Assembly: GCA_003550325.1 (NCBI GenBank)
Contig: QKWP01000043.1
Coordinates: 390,293 to 454,292, forward strand
From: Gigaspora rosea
Taxonomy: Eukaryota; Glomeromycota; Glomeromycetes; Diversisporales; Gigasporaceae
Reading direction: 5' to 3'
Length of the DNA stretch: 64,000 nt
The first letter of the stretch is position 1. Every line of letters begins with the position of its first letter. A program made the translations under genes and the position numbers. The notes below the pieces were generated by a model. That model saw nothing but the letters and a program-made list of their open reading frames with translations. It was not told where the DNA came from and searched no databases. This document shows positions 36,182 to 48,199 of this stretch, piece by piece.

Positions 36182-37472
36182 GGGAGTTTCCAGAAATCAG
36201 CTGATTTTCTGGGTGGGTGGGTGGGTGGGTCAGCTGAAGTATCAGGTATAATTCCGGCCAAAATTTCATAATTCCGGCCAAAGTTGCAAAATTAGCCCAG
36301 TAGATCAGAAGTTATTAACAATTAAAAATTAATTTTTAATTGTTAATAACTTTTGATCTACTAGACCAAATTTGATGATTTTACTACCAAAATGATCCTC
36401 TCAATAAGAGGATTCTAACAAGCTCAAAATCGTTAAAATCCAATCACAGGATCCTGTGATTGAAATAAATTTGTGTTGTATAAATGGGTTATAATTATTT
36501 AATAAATTATATTACTTTTTTAGTAACACAAATCTATTCCGATCACAGAATCCTGTAATTGGATTTTAACAATTTTGGACTTGTTAGAATCCTCTCATTG
36601 TGAGGATCTTTTTGGTAGTAAAATCATCAAAATTGGCCCAGTAGATCAGAAGTTATTAACAATTAAAAATTAATTTTAATTGTTAATAACTTCTGATCTA
36701 CTAGGCCAATTTCGATGACTTTACTACCAAAATGATCATCTCAATGAGAGGATTCTAACAAGCCCAAAATCATTAGAATCCAATTACAGGATCCTAAATC
36801 GAAATAAATTTGTGTTACTATAAATAGGTTATATTTATTTAATAAATTATATTACTTTTTTAGTAACACAAATCTATTCCGATCACAGAATCCTGTAATT
36901 GGATTTTAACAATTTTGGACTTGTTAGAATCCTCTCATTGTGAGGATCTTTTTGGTAGTAAAATCATCAAAATTGGCCCAGTAGATCAGAAGTTATTAAC
37001 AATTAAAAATTAATTTTAATTGTTAATAACTTCTGATCTACTAGGCCAATTTCGATGACTTTACTACCAAAATGATCATCTCAATGAGAGGATTCTAACA
37101 AGCCCAAAATCATTAGAATCCAATTACAGGATCCTAAATCGAAATAAATTTGTGTTACTATAAATAGGTTATATTTATTTAATAAATTATAGAACTTTTA
37201 TAGTAATACAAATCTATTCCGATCACAGGATCCTGTGATTGGATTTTAACAATTTTGGGCTTGCTAGAATCCTCTCATTGAGAGGATCATTTTGGTAGTT
37301 AAATCATCAAATTTGGTCTAGTAGATCAAAAGTTATTTACTATTAAATGTTATATTTAACTTTTTAATAATCGTAAATCTGATTGGCTAATTGGGGTATC
37401 AGGTGTGGGTGGGCGGGTAGGGGTGAGGTGGGCTCATAGTAAACAAAAATCAGCTGATTTCTGGAAGCTCCC
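36182..37472. mobile_element. Harbinger-like foldback, copy A
   Basis: The inverted termini GGGAGTTTCCAGAAATCAGC and GCTGATTTCTGGAAGCTCCC are flanked by TAA on both sides. A GGGTGGGTGGGTGGGTGGGT tract follows the left end. The interior is a set of alternating inverted blocks (TTTGATCTACTAGACC, ACTACCAAAATGATCC, CTCTCAATAAGAGG, TCACAGGATCCTGTGA). It contains a perfect 340-bp tandem duplication (36501-37180). Copy B is at 20755-22774. Confidence 0.8.
36501..37180. repeat. Perfect 340-bp tandem duplication
   Basis: 36501-36840 and 36841-37180 are identical wherever I compared them line by line. A third, diverged unit starts at 37181 (AATAAATTATAGAAC). Each unit is itself an inverted repeat centred on AATTAAAAATTAATTTTAAT. 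Identity inside an otherwise diverged element means a very recent duplication, gene conversion, or an assembly effect. Confidence 0.9.
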
Positions 37473-37729
37473 TAAGCATTTAATTAAAATTTATAAGTAA
37501 ATTTTGTAAATTTATGTGTGGAATTCATATATACACTTCAGATTTTGGTTGCAGAAATTTAAAAATTGTTGCAGTTTGTAAATTCTGCAATCCAATTTCA
37601 GACATTAAGATATATATATAATGTGTCAGATCAATTCTTGTATCAGCTTAAATTAGATTAGGGTTAGAGTAAAATTATAATAAAGTTAGGTGTTAGTTTA
37701 GACCAGTTGTTACCGATGATTTAATACTA

Positions 37730-38416
37730 CAGTGCGGGAATCCTTAAATTAACAAGTGAAATTGATAATTTTTAAAAGTTATAAAAAAATAAAAAAATAA
37801 CTAGTATAGCTAGAACAATTATTTTTTTATATATATAAAAATATAGAGAAAGATTAAGAATAAAGCTATAGAATTTGTTTTTTAATTTATTAAGTTTAAC
37901 TACTTTTATAAAGGTTTAAAGTTAAGTATTTTTATTAATAAATGTAAAATTTGGCCACTATAAATTTGGCAAGAATTACTATAATGCAGCCCAAGATATT
38001 ATAATTCTGGTCAGAATTATAAAAAAATTTATAAAAAATTTTAAAAAATCATTTATACTAAGTTTTTTTTTTTATTTACAAAATTTTCTGCAATTCTATT
38101 GGCTCTGATCCAACTTTCGATCCAATACTAAGTTAAAAGGTTCAAGCTAGAGATTGTACCCATTAGAAAAACCTCTATCTAGTTACTATTAAATTACTCA
38201 GATATCTAGATAAATTACTATTTCATACAATTGTAAATTCTACCCAAGTACAATCACTAGTTTAAGCTTTTTATCTGTTATACTGTATTTCTATTTTTTT
38301 TTTATTTGCAAAATTTTCTGCAATTCTATTGGCTCTAACCCAACTTCTAACCCAACCCAAAATTTGGCCACATATAGGACTAGTTGATTTAAGAGTATTT
38401 AAGGATTCCCATACTG
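37730..38416. mobile_element. TA-flanked element with GGGAATCC termini
   Basis: The left end CAGTGCGGGAATCCTTAAAT and the complementary right end (TTAAGGATTCCCATACTG) are flanked by TA. Inside, a 50-bp segment with TTTTCTGCAATTCTATTGGC occurs twice (about 38065-38115 and 38293-38345). It resembles pogo/Tc1-like ends. There is no coding capacity. Confidence 0.65.
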
Positions 38417-39976
38417 TAGTCAACTGATAGTTAACTAATATGTATCAGATTCAATCTGTTAATCTGATGCACAATATATATACTCAATTATTTAATTAAT
38501 TTAAAACAATAATTATATTAATTAAATATTATTTCAAAAATTTCTATAATTAAAAAAAAAAAAAAGTTTTTTAAATCTTTTTTAGCCAATTTGTGGTTTT
38601 AAATTTAAAAAGATTATAATTAGTAATCTATTATTATAATAACTCTATATAATCAACTAAAGGTGGTAACATATATTATGTAATATTATTTTACTATACT
38701 CCTACTCCCTTTCCCTATATAAGAAAAATTTGATTGACTATTATAAACTTCTATATTTAACATAAGATTTTAGAGACTCCTCCCCTCTCTCTCTCTCTAA
38801 AATATTATGTAATATCTGTTACCACCCTAATCAAAATTGATTTGTATTAATTTTAACCTTAGTAGTAAATATTTTTTGCATATGTATATATCTGATATGA
38901 TATATTTTTTATCTTTAACCTGTTTTTTTTAATAAAAAACAGTACTAGAAAAATATTAAGTGGCTTTTTCAAATAAGATATTATTTTTATTTTTAATTTT
39001 TAAATTTTTTTTAAAATTTTAGTTTTTTTTTATTTATTTTTTAACTAGTATATAATCTGTTACATTGCTCTAGGATTAAGTATTAGTTTGAAAGTTAAAA
39101 TACTATTAATTTATAAATAGTTATTACTATAATATATTCAAATTTTATTTAATTTATAAAAAATATTAATAGTAAATATAAAGATATTGATAGTATTTTA
39201 ATTAGTTGTATATATTATACTGTACTTTAGTTAAAAGTAATATATTATTAAAAAAATAAAACTTTTAGTTAATTCTTTTTTATTTTAAAAAATTATTTTT
39301 AAATACATTTTTTTAGTTTTATTAATTTATAAAAATATGTAAAGAATTAAAATTTGAAGTTAAAAATTATAAAAAAAAATAAATAATATAGTATTAAGAA
39401 GAGGTAAGTTTTTTGAAACTAATGGATAATTTTGTATAGTTAGTTTTTTTGGCTATATTTTATTAAATAGTAGATTTATATAATAATACAGTTTAAATAA
39501 TATAAAAAATATATAGTTCGTTCTTCTTATTAAACTAAAAAAATAAATAAAAATTAAATATTTTAGTTTATATATTTAAAATTTCTTTAAATGTAACTAT
39601 ATATAACTTTTAAAAATACAGTAATTTATTACTTGATTTTTATTTATTATTACAAAAACAATATTTGTTTAATTATTTATAAGTAGTATCATATACTAAA
39701 CTATATTATAAATAAGAAATTTACTTTAAAAAGGGTCTAAAAAAATAAAATTGAATATATTAAAAAAAAATAAAAAAATTAATCTCAATTTGATTGGATT
39801 TACAATAGCAGATAGTATGAAAATTAAATAAATAAGTAAATTATTTATAATTAATAATAATATGGACCAGTGCGAAAAGATAGATACCTCAATATTTTAA
39901 TTAAAAAGTACTGCTAATAAAAGTTTTTAAATTATTAATAATATAATTAAATATTTTTTACAATTGAATAACTATG
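38417..39976. other. AT-rich, no gene
   Basis: Homopolymer-rich AT sequence. A CTCTCTCTCTCTCT microsatellite lies near 38786. There are no recognisable elements or frames. Confidence 0.4.
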
Positions 39977-39984
39977 GTATAAAC

Positions 39985-40267
39985 TAGAGCTGCAGACATT
40001 TAGAAGGTCCAAGGTAGTACGTCACTCTTCACGTCATATCAAATTTATATATAATCATATTAAACGTCACGTCACATACGTCACATCAAACGTCATAGTA
40101 TATGTNCAAGTTGTAACTAGAGCTGCAAACATTTAGAAGGTCCAAGGTAGTATGTCACTCTTCACGTCATATAAAATTTATATATAATCATATTAAACGT
40201 CACGTCACATACGTCACATCAAACGTCATAGTATATGTTCATTGATATTCTAATGTCTGCAGCTCTA
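39985..40267. mobile_element. hAT-like element with ACGTCA-word arms
   Basis: The perfect ends TAGAGCTGCAGACA and TGTCTGCAGCTCTA are flanked by a perfect 8-bp duplication GTATAAAC (39977-39984 and 40268-40275). The body is made of ACGTCAC / ACGTCAT words. The left half is tandemly repeated with a 133-bp period (second copy from 40118), and the junction region carries an undetermined base at 40106. Confidence 0.88.
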
Positions 40268-40275
40268 GTATAAAC

Positions 40276-41297
40276 TATCATTTTTTATTAATTATATTAT
40301 TTTATATAAAAATAGATGAAAGCTAACTTTTTAGATAAAAAAAAAATTACAAAAAATTTTTCTTAAAAAAATAGATTTTAATTAATATCTTAATGAATTT
40401 GAAAGTTTAAAGCTTGCTACTATGCAAGTAACTAGCTATAGATTCAATAAAACTATATTTAAAATTTTATAAAAAAAATAATCACTAGATAAAAAGTTAT
40501 TACAGTACCAGTAAATATTAAAGTTGATATATTTGTATTAAAAATCATTAATTTACTATATGTACTATATATATTTAATAGTAAAACTAAGCTTAAAAAT
40601 AACTATTAGTAAATGTTTTTATATTTTATATAAACAAATATTTAAATTTTAAGATAATCTTTTTTATTATTTAATAAAATAAAGTTAAATTAAAAAACTT
40701 AAATTTTATACTGTATATAAAAAATTTTTATTACTATATCACGATCAAATTTATTATTTCTAAATATAGTAAAATTTACTTAAAAAGTTAATACTAAAAA
40801 TTTCTTGATTTTTTATATAAAATAATTAAATAAATTATATTAAACCCTTTCCTATTTACCAAAATAATTGTCACAGCTGAAGCTGAAAATGGCTAAAGCT
40901 GAAAATTAGAGGTCTCGATTTAAAACTATAAGCCCTGCTAAAATCCAACTATACTCTTTTATTATAAACCCTAACTCTAAATTCTAATCTAACTATAAAA
41001 AAAATTGTACAAAATGCATTCCAAAATTTTTTGTAAATTTCATATTAAAATATTTAAAATTTCTAGCTTCAGCCACAACAATAATTTTTTAAATTAAAAA
41101 AAATTACATTTTATTACTAAAAAAAATTACTATTAATTTTTATTTAAAGTATCTATCTTTTTGCACCGGCCTATAATAACAATATTAGTTGTGTGTTATA
41201 GTCAATAAAGTTCAATAATTAAATATACTAATGATAACAAAATAGTATAAGTAATTTATAGTTAAATAGGATATAAATATAAAAAATAAGTAAGTAA
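40276..41297. other. AT-rich, no gene
   Basis: No coding frame. 40850-41090 has GAAGCTGAAAATGGC and CTGAAAATTAG words, perhaps an eroded element. Otherwise it is featureless. Confidence 0.35.
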
Positions 41298-41460
41298 GGG
41301 CGCTGACATTTATTAGGTAATATTTTAGGGGGTGGGAGGTCAAGAAAAATCTTACCTTAGTTAAATTTGATTGGCCAAAATTCTATTTATAGATCTTACC
41401 TGGGGGTGGGAGGGTAAGCCCCTATAGTAAATGGATATTAGGTAATAAATGTCAACGCCC
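41298..41460. mobile_element. Harbinger-like MITE (GGGCGYTGAC termini)
   Basis: The termini GGGCGCTGACATTTATTAGG and GGTAATAAATGTCAACGCCC form an inverted pair of 24 bp flanked by TAA on both sides; total length is 163 bp. A TAGGGGGTGGGAGG tract lies just inside the left end and GGGGGTGGGAGGG inside the right. The CATTTATTACC core resembles the 2694-2849 family. Confidence 0.75.
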
Positions 41461-42073
41461 TAATAATAAAGCTCTTTTTAAATTTATTTTTAAAAAAATA
41501 TTATTTAAAAGCATATCTTTAAGTTAAAAAATATAAATTAATCTTTTATTATTGATATCTAAATTTGTATTAAATAAGAAAAATAGTTTTAGTATAATTA
41601 GTAGTATAGATTTCTAAAATTTTTAAAATAGTAAAAATTGAAACTAAAAAATATAAATTTTTTGCTATTACAATGTTTGTAAGTTTGCTAATTATAGTAG
41701 ATATAAAATAGATTTTAAGTACTGTATATTTTAATATAAATAGATTTGAAATCAATTTTTTTAGATAGCAACTTTAAAATAATTTAAATATAAATATATA
41801 TTAAAATAATTTAAATATAAATACACATCTTATGTAATATAGTGCTTTATATTTTTTATTCAAATTAGTTTATATTTAGTTAAAATTCTTTAAATTGTTT
41901 TATAACCAAAAAAAAGTTATTATTTTTTTTAATTATACAAAATATTATTGTTTGTGAAATTATAATTATTAATAAGTAAATTAATTAGATAATAGTACTT
42001 CTGTTTAAAGTAGTACAGTCATTTGAATTATGTAAAAAAAGAACTTTGATTGACTGAGCAAAAGTGCATCTAG

Positions 42074-42357
42074 TAGGGTTCCTCAAATTTAAATCAAATC
42101 AAATATTGGATAATTTGAATTTGATCAAATCAAATTGACCCTGATTTGAATTTGATTTGATTCAAATATTTGAATTTGAATTTGATTTGAATTTGAATTT
42201 TTAATAGTAATTTTCAAATCAAATCAAATATTTGTCAAATCAAATCAAATTTGGCCATATTGAATTTGATCAAATCAAATATAGTCAAATTTGAATTTGA
42301 ATTTGATCAAATATTTGATTCAAATATTTGAAGATCAAATCAAATTGCGGAACCCTA
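42074..42357. mobile_element. hAT-like element with CAAAT-word arms
   Basis: The termini TAGGGTTCCTC and GCGGAACCCTA are flanked by GCATCTAG and GCATCTAA (7 of 8). The entire 284-bp body is made of AAATCAAATC, TTTGAATTTG and GATCAAATC words. The ends match the 9641-10368 and 17378-18853 elements even though the body words are wholly different. Confidence 0.85.
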
Positions 42358-42611
42358 GCATCTAAAAAGAGCTACATAAAGCTAACTATGTTAAAAAACA
42401 AAGGTTCTAAGATCTAGTCCAATATGCTTAAGTGATTGGCCTTAAGACTTATTTATAGTAATAGCAAATGCACAACAAACTGAAAATTGTCTTCTTTTAA
42501 ATTTAAAAGGTAATTCAGTTGAAGATGGCATCAAAGTAATGTAAAAAATAAAAGCTAAATTTCTAGCACAGTTTCTATTAAGAATACATGCTTAATGATA
42601 TGATCCAAAAG

Positions 42612-45600
42612 CTAAACAACAATTAGATAAAAACTATTACAAAGTTCTTGATAAGGAGCAAGATTACAAAGAAGCATAATTGGGCATTCAATTTTAAGAT
42701 CAAGTTTAGAAGAAGCCATTCCAGATGGATTAAGTGAGTTCAAGTATTCAATAGAATATATATTATTATTATTAGCTCCATCTTTAATTATAATATCATC
42801 AGCACTTAAATAAGTACATTTATCTTCAGGAAATATATCAAGAACAGAACTATTGATATATTGAACATCATCATTTTGAGCAGATAAAAGCATTCTATCT
42901 TATAAAAAGTCATCACTAAGATTCTCTTGTTCTATATTAGGATAAACTGCTTTAATAAGGAATTGTTATCAGATCCAACTTTCATATATTTAGAAAAAGA
43001 AATTGTATTTTGTAATTAAGAAATATTTGATCCATTTCCAACTAGTTTCCAACCTAAAAAATATAAATAATAAAGTAAAAATAGTGTAAATATTTATATA
43101 TAATCTAATACAATTTAGTATATTCTTATATCCAAGAGCCATTGCAAAATATTTATTTTATCAGATTCTAACTCTAAACACATATTTTTTTGTAATATCA
43201 GAATATTTATATAGTTCCATAAATAGGATTGTTGCAAAAAAGTAGCAACTATTTGTTCTCATGATTTCTTTATAATACTGATAAGATTTTATAAAAAATT
43301 ATTACCAAAAACTAGGACCTCGAAATATACATAGATAGGTTAGGTATGAGTTTGCTTATTTTGAGGTTTTTATGCAGATCTTTTTTATTTATAGTAATTT
43401 TTTGCTTATTTTTGAAGTTTTTTCTGCAGATCTTTCTTATTTTTAGTAACCCTATAATTAACCTGACCTATCTATGTATATTTCGGGGTCCTTCAAAAAC
43501 TACTATAATACCTTTAAAGAATATCATTATTATGAATATCTCTTAAAGAATAATCAACAGCTTCAGAACAATATCAATATTGTAAAATTACTTTATCCCA
43601 AAAAATAAGTTCAGCAGCTCAAAGTAGATTTTTGTTAATCGCACAAAAAGAATTTTCTTTGATTTCAATTGGAATTTTAAATGTAGAGTGAGCAGTTTGC
43701 CCACCAATAAGTAACAATACTGCAAGACCAGAGAATATATACAAATTACAATTCTACCTTCACTACAAAGTTGTATTGCAAGTGTATTATAAATAAATGT
43801 TTTGCCAGTTCCAGCTGGTCTATTAAAAAAAACAAATAGCCATGTCTATTATTTACTAAATTCAAAATACTATAATATGCAGTACTTTGTTTACTATTTA
43901 GCTATAAAATTCAATTTCAACTAATATACAAAATTCTTTATGATTCCAAGCTAAATGTTTAGCAATAAGATGATTTTCTGAATAAAGCCCCCAGCTATGC
44001 TCCCATAAAGGTATTGGAGGGCACATAGTAAGTGAATAATTTGAATCTTTTAAACTTTCATCAATAAGAAATAGTTCAAAATAATATATTTGATTCTCAG
44101 TTGGTTCATTAATAGTATGTTCTTGACATAAACAATAAGAAAGATAGATCATTACAGATATTAGTGTGAAATTTTAACCACAATCTTTTTGGATAAGTTG
44201 GTGTACATTGGATTAGAAAATAGCAAAAAGGGTTTTTAATTATGAACCAGTGCGTATAACTGAGACCTCTTCTAAGCAATTGTTCCATTCTCTATTATCC
44301 TCTAACAAACCAAGAGCTATATATGCACTTTTAAAAGTTGGATATTGAATACCATTAACTGTTTTTAAATGCCCAAATAACTGTGAACCACAAACAATTG
44401 TAAGCAAAAGTTGAAGATAAAAACATTTTCTAGCTATTGGGTTTGCAAAATATATTCTGCCAATAGCAAACCCTTTTTTTCGTACTGTCTATTTTAGTTT
44501 CTTTTTATTTCAAACTAAATGTCATAGAAACTCATGATATATATATTGGTGAGCAGCTTTTATAGTTGCACAAGTTTCAAAAAATGCAGTTAGTATAGTT
44601 TTTGATGTTCTGCACAAGCTAAAATATCTATAGCATCATTATTTGAATCAAAAACAACTTGATATATTCCAGGAAAATGAAGTGCCAATCTTACAATATT
44701 TGGTACTTCTTTATGTAAATGCATTCCAAATAAACGCCATGCTGCCTCTGGTGCACCAATATATCTTGCATCAAGATACTGTTTAATCTTATCTACTTCT
44801 ATTCAAATTGTATAGTAGTTTAATTATAGTCTTTATAAATATATTTGTGTATATATTTAACTGCCTATATATAAAATTGGTAAGAAAAAAAAAATAAAAT
44901 AAATCAAATTAAATTAAATAAAATATATACTTTTATTGATGCACAAACTTCAATGTTAATATAACAATTAAATTTTAACTAAGAATTGGATTATAAGATA
45001 CTATACCTCTATTGTTAATATTATTATTACCAATATATTTATCATATTTTTTAGCATAAAGAGGATATCCATTAAAATCTATTAATGTCTTATTATAAAA
45101 TTCTTTAGGATATTTTTTTTGACATATTTTATCTTTTATATATAGTGCTTGAGGATTATGAACACCACATAGTCTATAAACTATACAGCGTATTATAGTT
45201 TTAAAAAGCAATAGATCTGCATTTTGGTCAGGAAATTGTGCACATATTATTTGGTCAACATTAGCAGGTTCTCTAATTTTATTATCACTATGAAGAAAAA
45301 TTAAAAAATGCATATAAGGAAGATATTAGAAAGACCACGTTTCTGAAACTCGATTGTGTATATATAGGCTATTACTTTTTTCAAAATATGTTTATTTTTG
45401 ATTTTAGAAAAAAGAGCACAATGCTTAAGTTCAAATACACGTATTACTAAATCAGATCTATTAGCTGAAGTTTGTTTAGATAACAATTCATTAATAATTT
45501 TGTTCCAATTTGGATTTGCTATCATAGTTCTAAAAATATCTGGATGATGGCAAAATTGGGTTATAGCCATTGAATTCTGAAAATTTTTAAATATATAGCG

Positions 45601-46093
45601 TGAGCTTCCAAGATAAGTTGAAGGAAGAATTATACGTTGTCCAAGGTTTATTTTTTATTTGCAATAGTTCCTATTGTATTTGCAAGGTTTTGATACATAT
45701 TTGCTTTTAGTGTGCCTTGGTTTTTATGTAAATATTATAAGTGATTTTGCTTTGTTGATGCCTATATATCTACCAGAAATTCTTGAAATAATTTTTCAGC
45801 TCAAAGAATAGTTGAAAAGTCTGTATATTATGAAAAAAAGCGAAAAAAATAAAAGTCCATTTGTGTAAGACATGGATCTTTATATTGATCTTCAGCATGC
45901 TGTTCAGGTTCAATAAATACAATTTGCTATAATTCTGAATGCCAACCAAGCTCACTATATAAAAAAAGAAATATATATTAAAGTGGCAAATAAGCTGGAT
46001 TGTCTTCATGAATTCATTCAAGTGAACCTTTACATAAACAAAGAATAATATATATATAAATATGCCTAGTTTAAGTAGTACTTCAAAATGCAT
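42612..46093 (-). pseudogene. Helitron Rep/helicase, decayed
   Basis: Minus-strand fragments follow the order of a Helitron protein. A pre-Rep block (VKVHLNEFMKTIQLICHF) lies at 45770-46093. The Rep part contains GQRIILPSTYLGSSRY, HPDIFRTMIANPNWNKI and YTIEFQKRGL (45300-45660). It is followed by KICQKKYPKEF and DFNGYPLYAKK (44975-45313), a linker with LDARYIGAPEAAWRLFG (about 44770) and a Pif1-type Walker A, RPAGTGKTFIYNTLA (about 43800). A helicase C-terminal block (INSSVLDIFPED, LNPSGMASSKLDLKI) ends it at 42612-42893. At least five breaks separate the pieces, including stops and frame changes, and the MITE 43314-43493 lies within the helicase. The HUH site is not intact in what I can read. 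No TC or CTRR ends were located. AT drift in third positions points to an old copy. Confidence 0.8.
43314..43493. mobile_element. MITE with AGGACCCC-type termini, copy 2
   Basis: It begins AGGACCTCGAAATATACATA and ends with the complement (TATGTATATTTCGGGGTCCT). The flanks are CAAAAACT at 43306-43313 and again at 43494-43501, a perfect 8-bp duplication if the right end is set one base beyond the repeat. It is inserted in the Helitron helicase fossil and so is younger than it. The body matches 23253-23429. Confidence 0.8.
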
Positions 46094-46314
46094 ATTATAT
46101 AATATATTCTGTAAAATATTTAGTTTTTTAATTATTTGAATATTTGATTTGTATTAGCTAATTAAACAAATTTTTTTTATAAAATTAGTTTGAAATAAAA
46201 GTTCAGATAGTGCAAATTAACTAGTCAAATTGATAATTATATAATATATATAAACAGACATAATTGATCTACTATAGAATTACTATAAACTAATGTCTTA
46301 AGCTTAAATTACAA

Positions 46315-46860
46315 TTTGGTTAACTAATAATCTGCTAGTCAACTAAAGAGTGATTATAGTACAATATTATACAGATTATATATGAAAATCACTATAGACA
46401 AAATATGGTGTGCTTCTATTTAAAATTTTTTTCTTACTAAGTTAATGATATATGTCCACTAATTGAAAGTTGTAGAGCTCATTGAGATGCATCTAACAGT
46501 AGTTAGATTATCCAAATTGGTCTAATAGATGGCAAGATATCATTAAAAAATGATTGGCCAACTATATAAAATCTCCATATAAACAATATTTGTTTATATA
46601 GAAATTTTATAGTTAGCTAATCATTTTTTGATAATATCTTAGCATCTACTAGACCGATTTGAATGATCTAGCTACTGTTAGATGTATCTCAGCTCTACAA
46701 CTTACAATTAGTGAACATGTAATATTAACTTAGTAAAAAAAAATATTTTAAATGAAAGTAACCATATATTATTTATAGTGATTTTTATATCAGATATGTA
46801 ATCTGCATTATGTTATACTATGATCACTCTCTAGTTAACTAGTGGATTATCAATTAAATA
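46315..46860. repeat. Foldback of about 545 bp
   Basis: The arms meet near 46585. The outer ends read TGGTTAACTAATAATCTGCT and the complement ACTAGTGGATTATCAATT. Shared inner boxes are GAGTGATTATAGTA, CTTAGTAAAAAA, GAAAGTTGTAGAGCT and CAAATTGGTCTAATAGAT. It carries the cross-family motif but has no terminal repeat shared with other elements here. Confidence 0.75.
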
Positions 46861-47159
46861 AGAATTTTTTTTACTCTTTAACAGTTTCACCAATATTTTA
46901 TTAAAACAGTATTGAATATAATATAAAGCCTAGTAATATATTAATACCTAAATTTAAAAGTCGATATTATAAAGTTACTTTGGGAGTCTTTATATATAAC
47001 CTGTCACACTATTTTATGGATAAAGCAAATATAAACTTTGTTAGTTTATATCAAAGAGCGACAGAGGATTTCTTTTCAAATCCCTTCTACTTAGTATTAA
47101 TGATAGAAATAAACTCAACTATACAAGAACAACAAATAAATAAAGAAAATAAAAGGAGA

Positions 47160-48110
47160 TAAAAAAAGAGAATAATAACTACAAGACCTAAACAAAAAAC
47201 TAATACTAACAAAATTAATAAAAATAAAAGATAAGAGAAATAAAGAAAAATTCTATGCTAATGATGTAAACTAACAAAAAAAAACCAAAACAAAAACCAC
47301 AAAGAGAAAAAAAGAAAAAAAAGCACTAAGCACTACTAAAGACTAGTGCTAAAAAATAAAATTATATAATACTGCACAGACCTATATTCATCAAAGTATT
47401 ATATGTATATTAAAGAAAAAAGAAAAAGAAAAAAGAAAAACTATACCTAAAAGAAAGTTCTAGATAAAAAGAAATTTTTTTTAACATTTTCCTCCAGATC
47501 ATCCTCATGTGTTATTTATTGTTTATTTTACAGATATCAAAACTTGCTTATAATCTGGTTCTAATTTAGTAGGTGCATTTCCAAATTAGAAGAGTAAGAC
47601 ATTGCTAATTTTTTGAAAGTGGTAAGCTAGAATTCTCACTTTTTAGCAAAAATTTTGAAAAACCAAAGAGAAATAATAAAGGTACCAAAAGTAGTAGAGA
47701 GCATAGATTTTATACTTTAAAGAATAATATACTTGAGCAAAAGTAATTTTCTGTTCACACTTCCATCTTTTTTGACAAAAAACTTCAGAGTTATAGTGCT
47801 ACTATATTTCTATAGTAATAAAGTTTTCTACTTGAAGAGTCAAACCCAAAAAAGAGTTCTTTTTTAGCTCTATTTTAGTTTTCTCATATCCAATCTGAAA
47901 CTTTTTATCCAAGTTGCTTCTAGATAAAGTTTTTGTTATATACAAATATGCTAACTCCAAAGTTTTTTTAGATTGGAGTTCTTAGAAAATTTGGTATGAG
48001 AGATCATCAGAAAGAGTTAATTAATAGTTCACAAATGAATGAGATATAATTTATATATAAGTTTAGAATCTGGTTTTCTGATCTAGATAAGTATAATTTA
48101 TTAAAATATA
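47160..48110 (+). repeat. Dispersed repeat R2, diverged copy
   Basis: It matches 48200-49205 along its length: AAATTATATAATACTGCA, CTCCAGATC, TTATTGTTTATTT, GTGGTAAGCTAGAATTC, CACTTTTTAGCAAAAATTT and GATCATCAGAAAGAGTT. The first 300 bases are A-rich. It is AT-drifted relative to its partner, so it is older. The nature of the repeat is unknown. Confidence 0.6.
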
Positions 48111-48199
48111 TATATATATTTTTTTTTTTAAGCTTCATAGCCGTCTGATCTTTATTAGCAAATTATATAAAAACTACATAATTTAATGTACTAACTATA

